Positions 55,532-64,000 of a stretch of DNA of 64,000 nucleotides are shown here, in pieces. The notes beneath the pieces were generated by a model. The model searched no databases, was not told where the DNA came from, and worked only from the letters and a program-made list of their open reading frames with translations. The translations under genes were made by a program, and so were the position numbers. Location: positions 10,851,194 through 10,915,193 of the forward strand of contig OX328102.1 in NCBI GenBank assembly GCA_946811185.2. Direction: 5' to 3'. Source of the stretch: Hippopus hippopus. Lineage: Eukaryota > Mollusca > Bivalvia > Cardiida > Cardiidae. Position 1 is the first letter of the stretch. The number at the start of each line of letters is the position of its first letter.

Positions 55532-56137
55532 TGTTACGAGCCAAGCGTAACGAGAAAGAAAACTACCAACAAGCCTCTAACAATTAACAATATTTATTAA
55601 TGAACAAAGACAAAAAAAAGAACAATAAGAGTTAAGATTGAATGAAATTTGACATTTTTTAATCTTAGAATAAGAAATAGAATAAGTTCCTCAAAATTAA
55701 GAATTAGGTTTAGATTACAAAAAGAATGAAATTTCTGGTTCCTAAAACCTAAATTAACAATAGTTTAACTTGCAAGTAGATATGATCAACCTGTTTAAAT
55801 AAAAGATAATTCCAACTTACAGATGTATATCCCAAGTTGAATCCAACACTTTTCACTAATTCTGTATCCACAAAGCCACAAGTCTAACTTCAAAATCCCT
55901 CCCACCAAGTAAGTCACTACTATTTATATCAGTTTGGAAAATTCTAGTTTAGTCTTTTCTAGAAAGATGACATCAAGCTATTTATAGACATGGATTGATA
56001 AACAACTTGTTTACTAACAATCCTGTTTCTAAAAATAACCTGAATGAAAAACCAATAAATGTTCTGTATGTTTCCAGAATATTCTGTTTACAGAATGACA
56101 ACGAAAACAGGTCACATGTATATCTTATTACATAACA
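55532..56137 (-). repeat. 3' LTR
   Basis: 606 bp, TGTTACGAG...CATAACA on the plus strand (TG...CA ends). It carries ~74 bp (near 55590-55665) that the other LTR lacks. Confidence 0.92.
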
Positions 56138-56269
56138 CTTCCCCTCCTAAAGGAAAAGAAAGTTTTATGAAGTAAAACTTTCTTTTGTCTGAAGATAGAA
56201 AACATCATTACACATAAATTCTACATAAAAATACACTATACATAAAAACAAATGTTAACTATTTACAAG

Positions 56270-57398
56270 TTAAACTCTAGACAAAGCATCAGGGATAATA
56301 CTATCCCTTCCTTTTATGTGTCTGATATCCATGTTATATTCTTGTAAAAACAGACTCCACCGGAGTAAACGTTGATTCTTCTTTTTCAATTTATGGATAA
56401 AAATCAGAGGATTATGATCACTATATACAATGATGGGTGCAGGAGAAGACGACAAATATATTTTGAAATGCTGAAGAGCAGAAATTGAGAGATAAACACT
56501 CTTTCTCTACTGTTGAGTAGTTTTTCTGATGTTTGTTAAACTTTTTAGAAAAATAACTAACTGGATGATCTACACCATTACAATCTTCTTGAAGTAAAAC
56601 ACCACCTGCACCAGTATCACTAGCATCTACTGCAAGCTTAAATTCTTTTTCAAAATTAGGAGCTAAAAGAACTGGTTCACTTTTTAGCATGGCTTTTACT
56701 TTATCAAAAGCTTTTTGACAATCATCATTCCATATAAATTTTTTGCATTTGCTGAGAAGACTTGTCAATGGCTCAGCAATGACAGAAAAATTACCACAGA
56801 ATTTCCTGTAGTAACCAGCCATACCAAGAAATCTCATAAGTTGTCTTTTGCATGTAGGTACAGGAAAATCCGAAATAGCTTTTACTTTACCTTCCACTGG
56901 TTTTACCTGTCCTTGTCCAACAACATGATCCAAAAATGTTAAACTAGCATGACAAAATTCACTTTTAACAAGATTAATTGTTAATTTGGCTTTATAAAGA
57001 GACTTGGGTTTGGGACTATTCTGATTGGAATTATCATTAAATTGATTAAAATTTGGTTTAGGACCAGTAGATGAATAAAAAGGTTTTCGAGGGTTTGATT
57101 TATTCATGAAAGAGACCTTATGCATCAAGGCAAAGTTGTCTGCTAAGCAAGCAGCTTCTTTTAAAGTTTCAACTTCTTTCTTGTCTAAGAAAGTTTTGAC
57201 ATCTAAATTAAAACACCTTTTAAATTCTTCAACTAACAGAAGTTGTCTAAGTTTTCCATGATCTGAACCTATTTTCTTTGAATGGCACCACCTATCAAAT
57301 AATTGTTCTTTAGTCCTAGCGAATTCAACATGGGTTTGACCATTTTCTTTTTCTGCAATTCCTAAATTTTTGTCTATATGCTTCAGGTACCAATTCAT
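56270..57398 (-). pseudogene. retrotransposon gag-end/pol remnant
   Basis: One frame (57398-56421) holds the C-terminal part of a gag-like capsid region. It then passes abruptly (near 57000) into the end of a reverse transcriptase (NLVKSEFCHASLTFLDHVVG, FLGMAGYYRKFC) and the first half of RNase H (AVDASDTGAGGVLLQ, STVEKECL). The rest of RNase H lies in another frame (56455-56270; VYSDHNPL, RHIKGRDSIIPDALSRV, stop), so there is a frameshift near 56470. The jump removes the zinc knuckle, protease and RT palm. No integrase follows; the 3' LTR begins 133 bp after the stop. Confidence 0.9.
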
Positions 57399-58182
57399 AA
57401 GCCTTTAGAATCAATTCCTTGACATTATCATAATTAGAGAGCTGTTCATTACTTATTTGAGAAAAAATATCGCGAGCCTTTCCAGTTACAACGCTTTGCA
57501 AGAGTAAGGTCCAGTGTTCTCTTGGCCATTTCAAATTTTGAGCAAATCTTTCAAAATGAGAAAAGTATTTATCAACTTCAGGTTCTTGAAATGGCGGAAC
57601 AAGTCTGAGGTGTTTTGTTATGTCAAAGTCATTAATCACATGCAAAGATGGTTTTTCTTTATTTTCTATATCTAATTCTTTCATTCTTATCTGAAATTGC
57701 CTATCCTTTTCTCTTTCTTCTAATTCAGCATGCAGGTACATTTTTTCTTTTTCCTACTCTAATTCTTTTTTTTTTTCATCCTTTCTTCTTGCTCTAATTC
57801 TTTTTCTTTCATTCTTTCTTCTTGTTCTAATTTTAATTTTAATTCTTTTTCTTTCATCCTTTCTTCTTGCTCTAATTTTTATTTTTTCTCCTGTAATCTT
57901 TCTTCTTTTTCCATCTGTAGTTTTAATTTTTCTAACTCAATATTAGTTTTAACGTCTGTCTGAGACACAAGAATAAGAGACAGAGCAGACAAGTCAAGTA
58001 TTTCTTCATCAACAAAAAAATTGAACAATAGAATTCTTAATTTCATGCTTTAACATAGTACCTTTAATGGCAGTCAGTTTATAATGAGAACCAAGATCTA
58101 ATAAATCAGACTTTCTTGCCAAATTTAACAACTCCTGAGAAGGTTCAGCAATAAATTTTTCAAGATCAAAAGACATGATTGC
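57325..58182 (-). pseudogene. retrotransposon gag remnant
   Basis: The N-terminal piece (58173 ATG, MSFDLEKFIAEPSQELLNLA) ends at a stop near 58009. An imprecise Glu/Lys-rich repeat region follows (57740-57930, units like RMKEKELKLKLEQEE). Then a capsid-like piece (57741-57325; LVPPFQEPEVDKYFSHFERF, WTLLLQSVVTGKARDIF) runs into a different frame from the next part near 57370. Capsid region resembles the SCAN-like gag of metazoan Ty3/gypsy elements (inference). Confidence 0.82.
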
Positions 58183-58333
58183 TTTTTGCTGGTTCAGTAG
58201 AATAAAAATCAAATTTTATTTTTTATTATTATTTTTATTATCTTCTAGACTTTAATACTGTAACAAGTTCAAAATAATTTCCAAGTATAACCAAAATGAC
58301 TGGATGATCAATCCTGGACGAGCCCCCAATTTC

Positions 58334-58867
58334 TGTTATGAGCCAAGCGCAACGAGAAAGAAAACCAGCAACAAGCCTTTAACAATTAATAATCTTAGAA
58401 CAAGAAATAGAATAAGTCCCTCAAAATTAAGAATTAGGTTTGGATTACAAAAAGAATGAAATTTCTGGTTCCTAAAACCTAAATTAACAATAGTTTAACT
58501 TGCAAGTAGATATGAGCAACCTGTTTAAATAAAAGATAATTCCAACTTACAGATGTATATCCCAAGTTGAATCCAACACTTTTCACTAATTCTGTATCCA
58601 CAAAACCACAAGTCTAACTTCAAAATCCCTCCCACCAAGTAAGTCACTTCTATTTATATCAGTTTGGAAAATTCTAGATTAGTCTTTTCTAGAAAGATGA
58701 CATCAAGCTATTTATAGACATGGATTGATAAACAACTTGTTTACTAACAATCCTGTTTCTAAAAATAACCAGAAAGAAAAACCAATGAATGTTCTTTATG
58801 TTTCTAGAATATTCTGTTTACAGAGTGACAACAAAAACAGGTCACATGTATATCTTATTACATAAGA
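58334..58867 (-). repeat. 5' LTR
   Basis: 534 bp, TGTTATGAGCC...CATAAGA. Same as the other LTR apart from scattered substitutions and a ~74-bp deletion after AACAATTAATAATC. Its outer end has one substitution in the TG...CA terminus. Confidence 0.9.
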
Positions 58868-59001
58868 ATTTCAGAATTTGAAAGTAACACAATTTCCGAT
58901 TGGCTTAACCAAATAGTTTGGCCAGTCAAAAACTGCATTACTTTCTAAATTTAAAATTTGATTATGAATGCAATTTAGAATGGTTGGTTAATACGAGCTC
59001 C

Positions 59002-59199
59002 GGGCTCGTATTCACCAACCATTCTTAAGAAAAGTCTTTGTCTTATTCTCCAGAATTTTCTATATTTGAAAGTAACACAACTTCTGATTGGCTAAACCAT
59101 TCAGTTTAGCCAATCAGAATTTGTGTTACTTACAAATTTAGAAAATCTTTGAGAACAAGACTAAGAATATTCTCAAGATTGGTTGGTAAATACAAGCCC
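59002..59199. repeat. MITE-E, best copy
   Basis: GGGCTCGTATTCACCAACCA at left and TTGGTTGGTAAATACAAGCCC at right are terminal inverted repeats. The core GATTGGCTAAACC...GTTTAGCCAATC gives a long stem with paired CCAAT boxes. It lies directly beside the interrupted copy ending at 59000. Confidence 0.85.
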
Positions 59200-59646
59200 T
59201 GATCTCCTCTATAATCAGAGTTGTTACCGAATCAGAATTTTCAATGTCAGTGGAGAGTTTGACATCGCTTAAACCATTACCTTATCATTATACAATTCTA
59301 TGCAATACAATTAAGTATGTGTTTAAAGTGTTATTAAATAAAACATTTGTTAAATAGAGTCATTACATTATTATTATTTTTTTTTTTTTCTAAACTACAC
59401 TTGCTGTTTACTTTTTCTTTTTATTCTTTTCATTTGAACAAAAAATATTTTTTAAAAAAAAGGGGGTAGACGGCGTGAAATTGCCCGCCAATAGTCCTGC
59501 AAGGGCCCGCCGAATAAACATGTCCACATTTCTGACCTATCGCAACTTTTGACTTTATTCATTCGGTTCTATCAATACCAAGAAGTAGGTCAAAAGCCAG
59601 CGCATTCAATTACGCCGAAAAAGAAACCAAATATCAATGGAAAATA

Positions 59647-59864
59647 TTAACCCTTTTTCTGCCAGAATAGGTGAAATGAAACTTCCAACCTGATAGTAAA
59701 AACCTAAATTTTGCTATTTCAAAGGTATTCTTTTTTTTGGAAAGTAATCTCCTAATCGGATAGTGTAGATTCAAGATCAGACGGCACGTTCTGTGCTGTC
59801 CGATCTTGATCGACATAGTCCGTAAAAGGCTAGTGAGTTGCGCTTAGCAGCATAAGAGTTCAAT
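59647..59864 (-). repeat. MITE-B copy
   Basis: TTAACCCTTTTTCTGCC start; palindrome AGATCAGACGGCACGTTC at 59774-59812; GCGCTTAGCAGCATAAG end. Confidence 0.8.
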
Positions 59865-59929
59865 GATTCTGAGGTAAAAGCAATGGGAGTGTTTCAAAGG
59901 AAAATACATGTACGGCATCTGTATAAAAC

Positions 59930-59935
59930 TTTATT
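59930..59935 (-). terminator. poly(A) signal of the GMC gene
   Basis: AATAAA on the minus strand, 162 bp downstream of the stop codon. Confidence 0.6.
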
Positions 59936-60096
59936 CCCTAAACCTTTGCCGTGGGTACTGGATAGCGTTGTCTCATCGAGGCAATTTTAATAAGTATCAA
60001 GAAAAAGAGATTAAAAGTGAAGAAACAATGTTTCTAGAAACTGATTACCCATTATTTAGTCCTCTAAATGATTTAACTTGATAGATTTTTTCCTGC

Positions 60097-61863
60097 CTAT
60101 TTCCGTGACAATTCCTTTAGGATCAAGTCCGCCCCTTTCTCACCCACCATGATACACGGAGCGTTTGTATTTCCAGAGATACTTGTAGGTAACACAGACG
60201 CGTCTATTACTCTCAGTCCTTTGATTCCCTTCACAGACATATCCTGTCCCACCACCACTGTCGGATCGTTGATGTCACCCATTTTACATGTCCCAACATG
60301 GTGTCCACCAAGCACAACATTTCTAACATAGCAATCCCAGAATCCATCGGAGTCAAATGTCACGTGCTTACATGGCTGAATATCGAGAATATCCATCGAA
60401 ATCTTGTGTTTTCTCATGCTCTTCGTTCGAATAATCTTCTGTAGTATACGAATACCTTTAATGATAGTGTTCACATCTGATTTATCAGAAAAATACTTCG
60501 GATCAAATATAGCTTGCTCAAAGGGGTCTCGATTCCTCAGCTGCATTAATCCTGTACTTTTTGGGTGCAGAAGGAAAACCATGAACATGAAACCGGGATT
60601 TTCGTCAATGTGTTTGAGTTCTTTTAATCCTGTCATATTAGATGGTAATTTACTGCTGATAAACTGTATCTGAAAGTCGGCTGCACCACTTCTCTCTTCG
60701 GGATCTGCTCTTAAAAACGCCACACCAGCGTTGACCTGGGTTGCTAGCGTTCCACTGTCGAAGGCCAGATATTTTAGATAGTCAATTGCTGAAGGTGCTG
60801 GAGGAACTAGATCGGTGCTGTTTGTGTTGACCCAGAAAGGCATGACGTAATGGTACTGTAGATTCTTGCCGACCGGCAGATCAGCTATAACGGGAATACT
60901 CAGTTCTTGGAGGTCCTTCGCGGGCCCAACCCCTGATAACAACAAAATCTTGGGAGAGCCTAATGCACCAGCCGACAAAATTATCTCTTTATGGGTCCTC
61001 ACATAATTCTTGACACCATCCTTTATGAATTCTATACTAACTGCTTTTTTATCCTGTATAACAACCTTGGTGACGAAACTTTTCACGGAGACATGCAAAT
61101 TGTCTCGTGTCATGGCGCCGCGAAGTAAGTCACGTGACGGACTTGAGCGGACGCCGTTTTTGGACGTCCAGTAGTGGGAACTAAATCCTATCTCCTTCTC
61201 ACCGTTATGGTCAACGTTTTCATAACCCAGTTCAACACCAGCATCTAAGAAATTCTTTTCTAATAGATTGTCTTTGGAATCGGTAACTCCGAGGAACCCG
61301 CCTGTCCTGTGATATGTAGAGTTTTTTAATAAGCTTACTTGGATGTCCTCCGATTTGAGAAAATACGGTAACACATCTTTGTAGCCCCATCCGGTACACC
61401 CAGCTTGTTCCCAGGCGTCATAATCATACCTGCTCCCTCTAGCATATTCCAAATAATTAATGATCGAGCCCCCACCGAGGACTCGACCTGCGCCCCAAAA
61501 CTCTTCATTATCCGGTTTTCGGTTACCGTGTGCATTCTCCTGCTTTACGATTTGGTACATCCAATCAATATCGGTGAATAAGTGATTGAACATTAGACCT
61601 GGTATATGATAGCTCGAACTGGCTGTTTCTTCGCCCCCGGCCTCCAGTAACAACACACTAATGTTAGGATTTTCCGACAGTCGTGCGGCCACCACGGCTC
61701 CGGCCGATCCCCCACCAACCACGATGTAATCGTATGACGAGTTCAGAGCTTCCGTTACTTTTCCACCTGTGACTAAATGTCCGTGTAAACGAAGCCATTT
61801 TAGTAGGATATACACACAGAATGCAAGCAATGTAACTAACCCAGTGTTAAACACAGTCGCCAT
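60097..61863 (-). CDS. GMC-family FAD oxidoreductase (choline/glucose dehydrogenase-like), intronless
   Basis: 588 residues from the ATG at 61863. An in-frame ATG 59 codons upstream (62040) was not chosen because the extra stretch is unlike the family and the shorter form starts with a plausible membrane anchor. Order: hydrophobic N-terminal anchor (residues ~7-22), Rossmann FAD-binding motif VVGGGSAGAVVAARLSE (48-64), GMC signature 1 (GRVLGGGSIINYLEYARGSR, 126-145), signature 2 (LSAGALGSPKILLLSGVGPA), and the C-terminal active-site part GGHHVGTCKMG (His521/His522) with SGNTNAP (Asn567). Length and motifs are those of a full enzyme oxidising an alcohol with FAD. The substrate cannot be read; the animal family includes choline and glucose dehydrogenases. 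The lack of introns could reflect retroposition, but nothing is broken. Confidence 0.93.
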   Translation of the reverse strand: MATVFNTGLVTLLAFCVYILLKWLRLHGHLVTGGKVTEALNSSYDYIVVGGGSAGAVVAARLSENPNISVLLLEAGGEETASSSYHIPGLMFNHLFTDIDWMYQIVKQENAHGNRKPDNEEFWGAGRVLGGGSIINYLEYARGSRYDYDAWEQAGCTGWGYKDVLPYFLKSEDIQVSLLKNSTYHRTGGFLGVTDSKDNLLEKNFLDAGVELGYENVDHNGEKEIGFSSHYWTSKNGVRSSPSRDLLRGAMTRDNLHVSVKSFVTKVVIQDKKAVSIEFIKDGVKNYVRTHKEIILSAGALGSPKILLLSGVGPAKDLQELSIPVIADLPVGKNLQYHYVMPFWVNTNSTDLVPPAPSAIDYLKYLAFDSGTLATQVNAGVAFLRADPEERSGAADFQIQFISSKLPSNMTGLKELKHIDENPGFMFMVFLLHPKSTGLMQLRNRDPFEQAIFDPKYFSDKSDVNTIIKGIRILQKIIRTKSMRKHKISMDILDIQPCKHVTFDSDGFWDCYVRNVVLGGHHVGTCKMGDINDPTVVVGQDMSVKGIKGLRVIDASVLPTSISGNTNAPCIMVGEKGADLILKELSRK

Positions 61864-62209
61864 TGTGGAAGTATTTGTGTGTAAAAAAGTGTATTTTACT
61901 ACCCGATTATCACACTTGAGAGACCTTACGTACTTGCTCCAGGTCAACGTTAGGCCTACTGCTCCTGTCAATTCAACGTACCCGCTCCAGTAAAAAACAT
62001 GGCTGCGCCCAAGAATTTTGCTAGGTAAGCACCAAAACATACTTCTACAAGAAAATATTGATGCTGAGCATCAATGGCGCCGCAAAGTAGTTTTCATGGA
62101 AATCTGACCACAAATTTATTGCGTAAACAAGAAAAAGACTTACGAACGGATGGACAGATGACAGATACCACACCATGACATAAGCTCTGCTGGCTTTCAG
62201 TCAGTAGTG

Positions 62210-62400
62210 CTAAAAACATGGAAAAAGAAAGTTTTTGAAAAGAATGTGAGAAAAGAACAAAATGCTGATAACAAGCAATATGTTTTATTCACACAACATT
62301 CTTTCTATTCTTTCAATGAAAAATTACTTTTTTTGAACAATGTTCACTTCATATTGTATGAAAATGGTTTCAGTTTCACATAGAGTAATCATTTTGTTGT
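62210..62400 (-). repeat. MITE-A copy, degraded
   Basis: AAAAGTTTTTGAAAAGAATGTG, weak palindrome, and ATCATTTTGTTG, adjoining the better copy at 62401. Confidence 0.5.
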
Positions 62401-62628
62401 TTAACCCATTACCACACAATCCCTACTTTTGACGCCCCTGAGAAAGAAGCCTGTAGAAAACATTGTGGAAAAAGGAGAAAATGCTGGTAACCAGCATTTT
62501 CTCCTTTTCCCACAACATTTCTACCCTTCACAAAACAAATTTAAAATTTTCAGTCACTTTTATATTGTCGTCTGCCAATGCTTTCAATTTGGACAAGCCT
62601 AAAATTTTGTCGTTTGGTAAAGAGTTAA
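62401..62628 (-). repeat. MITE-A copy, well preserved
   Basis: TTAACCCATTACCACACAAT at left, TTTGGTAAAGAGTTAA at right, perfect palindrome at 62463-62515. It lies 15 bp from the splice donor of the next exon. Confidence 0.88.
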
Positions 62629-62643
62629 TAAATAGTAGTATAC

Positions 62644-63036
62644 CTGTACAACTTTGCCTGTTACAGTTGATTTGGAAGGTGAATTAAGTGCTTCCTTCAA
62701 GGATCTTTTTAAACCATACTCAGGTTCTTCTTCAGGCAACACAAGATTCCCTGCATCATATACTGTAGATAGAGTTAGTGCATATGCCACACAACTATTT
62801 CTGACTACCCACAGACTGTCGCCTTTCACTACTAGATTTGTAAATTTGTATGTTCTTCCTTCTTTAATGTAGTGGAATTTGTGGGCCTGATAGGATCTAA
62901 TCTGAAGTTCTTCATCTGCTGTCCTCACTATTAAGTTGAAGTATTTCATCTCCCCTGAGGACCCCTTATAAGAAAGGAGTGCTGAACTTTTTTTCATAAC
63001 TTTTGCGGTTAAAGTTCGCTTTGAACTATCCCCATC
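62644..63036 (-). CDS. internal exon of an unrecognised gene (possible OB-fold)
   Basis: Acceptor GAATATAG, donor ACAG|GTATAC, open throughout (131 codons). It encodes DGDSSKRTLTAKVMKKSS, then a region with alternating beta-like strands (MKYFNLIVRTADEELQIRSY, YKFTNLVVKGDSLWVVRNSC), an acidic loop (VLPEEEPEYG), and SKSTVTGKVVQ, which looks like the start of another beta-barrel. The strand pattern resembles RPA-type OB folds, but this is an impression only. Neither neighbouring exon was found: to the left lie the MITE and the GMC gene, to the right 960 bp without exon signals. The gene may therefore surround the GMC gene or continue beyond the window. Confidence 0.6.
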
Positions 63037-63039
63037 CTA

Positions 63040-64000
63040 TATTCAAAAGAGCAGCTTTAGGCAATATACATCACATGTGTTACTGTTCTATTCATTGAAA
63101 ACTTTCAGACTTTTTTTTTCAATTATTACAATAACTTAATAGAAATGTATACATGTACTAATTCAAATGCTAGATTTCTTATATCAAAGCAATGGATACA
63201 GTAATTTTTTTCCCTAACAAACCCTGGTTTTCACTTGTCCTAAGTACAAATAATTTGAAAAAGCTTTAGGGAAAAGCAGGATTCGAATTTCATTTTATCC
63301 ACTTGCAAATTTTAGCAAGTAGCACTTATTTCCATTAGCAAAATTAAAATTGGACTCTCATTTATTTTTGAGGCTCGGCTTGCCTGCCAATGGTAAGGAA
63401 TGAATTGCCAGTTCAAACTGTTCAATTCTATTCTATTAAGTAACTTGATGACTAGACAACAACCAAACATAAAAAGAATGTTAATTAATATTAACACCCT
63501 CATTTAACCATGAATTCCATCAATTCAATTCCAGTTGAATTTCTGTTCTCAATCTAAGCGATCTTTCTCTCTAAATTAAGATTGTGGACGATTTTGTAAA
63601 TGAATTATGGATGTATCACATCCAGATATCTTCATGTCTGGTAACTATATCTGGTAACTGGTTTAATAAGTCCACCACATCCGACTTGAAGGACCTTGGC
63701 TCCAAAACTTGGATAAAGAACGACAACTCAGAGGTTTCAAGGGCGACATGTAAAATTATCTACAGCTGTTGAAGGGTATTCTTAGTGCGACATGACCAAT
63801 GTTTATCCAGGAAGAAAAAAATTAGCTTATTTGTATTCCTAGAGGAAAATCATATTTTGGTAACTGTTCTTCACTAAGTAGCACTTGCATTATTTATCAA
63901 GTGCTTAAAATTTTAACTCCCATTTTCCAATTCTAGCTTGCATTTTGTGAGTAAATATGTGGGAATTTCAAACCGTGAAAAAGAGAAATTGAGAAATTGC
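63040..64000. other. no recognised feature
   Basis: AT-rich sequence without a supported exon or repeat. Short frames here show no family motif. Confidence 0.4.

Larger units (their letters stand above)
55532..58867 (-). mobile_element. defective Ty3/gypsy-type LTR retrotransposon
   Basis: Minus strand. Two long terminal repeats (55532-56137 and 58334-58867) enclose decayed gag and a remnant of pol. Primer-binding site: 18 nt, TGGGGGCTCGTCCAGGAT (minus strand of 58311-58328), five bases inside the 5' LTR, of the tRNA-Pro type. The polypurine tract AGGAGGGGAAG abuts the 3' LTR (56138-56150). Protease, the catalytic RT palm and integrase are absent, so it cannot move on its own. At least two frameshifts break the remaining frames. 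Confidence 0.92.
55475..59000. repeat. MITE-E copy split by the LTR element
   Basis: Left part 55475-55531 (AACCAACCATTCTTAATAG). Right part from about 58868 (AATTTGAAAGTAACAC, GATTGGCTTAACC, then TTAATACGAGCTC). The LTR retrotransposon sits between them. Confidence 0.7.

Noticed and set aside
55528..55536. Target-site duplication of the LTR element
   Set aside because: CTTAAG at the left and AATTTC/ATAAG at the right do not form a convincing repeat; not claimed.
61864..62040. Upstream in-frame ATG for the GMC enzyme (59 extra residues)
   Set aside because: The added stretch is unlike family N-termini and would bury the membrane anchor; the ATG at 61863 fits better.
589..62628. Many short frames encoding peptides like [18 protein letters not shown] or [11 protein letters not shown]
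   Set aside because: These are translations of the MITE-A palindrome on either strand. They recur at every copy and are not genes.

Overview
The window is eukaryotic nuclear DNA. It has spliced genes with GT-AG introns, is AT-rich, and is packed with short interspersed repeats. The repeat types (160-bp tandem-core 'pearl'-like Helentron derivatives, tRNA-headed SINEs, dense palindromic MITEs) together with animal-type MBD4, NDUFA5 and GMC-oxidoreductase genes suggest a marine or freshwater bivalve mollusc, probably heterodont. The lineage is an inference; no rRNA or mitochondrial marker is present.

Layout. (1) 1-3.6 kb: last exon of an unrecognised plus-strand gene, with 3' UTR and poly(A) signal. 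(2) 9.56-32.5 kb, minus strand: a complete MBD4 gene (methyl-CpG-binding domain plus mismatch-specific thymine DNA glycosylase). I assembled it from 12 exons whose phases all agree, giving 939 residues. Its introns hold three tandem-core elements, a 1,200-bp TIR element, SINEs and about 20 MITE copies. (3) 32.6-37.7 kb: two ~620-bp inverted arms enclosing 3.8 kb, lying between MBD4 and the divergent NDUFA5. (4) 39.2-41.6 kb, plus strand: three exons of NDUFA5 (mitochondrial complex I); the very short first exon was not found. (5) 41.7-50.5 kb: repeat-dominated. (6) 50.5-52.0 kb, plus strand: last two exons of an unrecognised single-pass membrane protein. (7) 55.5-58.9 kb: a defective Ty3/gypsy-type LTR retrotransposon on the minus strand, inserted in a MITE. 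(8) 60.1-61.9 kb, minus strand: an intronless GMC oxidoreductase (choline/glucose dehydrogenase-like). (9) 62.6-63.0 kb, minus strand: one exon of an unrecognised, possibly OB-fold protein.

The repeats dominate. One ~225-bp MITE family (called A here) occurs about 50 times. It has TTAA ends, CCCTTTACCA-type terminal repeats and a ~60-bp central palindrome. Nested and abutting copies that share a single TTAA point to piggyBac-like, TTAA-specific insertion. A second TTAA family (B) has a different palindrome. Families C, D and E are further palindromic MITEs. Several insertions interrupt others, so relative ages can be read directly: HINE into MITE-A, SINE into MITE-A, SINE into MITE-D, LTR element into MITE-E, MITE-A into MITE-A.

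The genes are not an operon. MBD4 and NDUFA5 are divergent neighbours; the others are independent. Many short open frames here are translations of the MITE palindromes and are not listed as genes.
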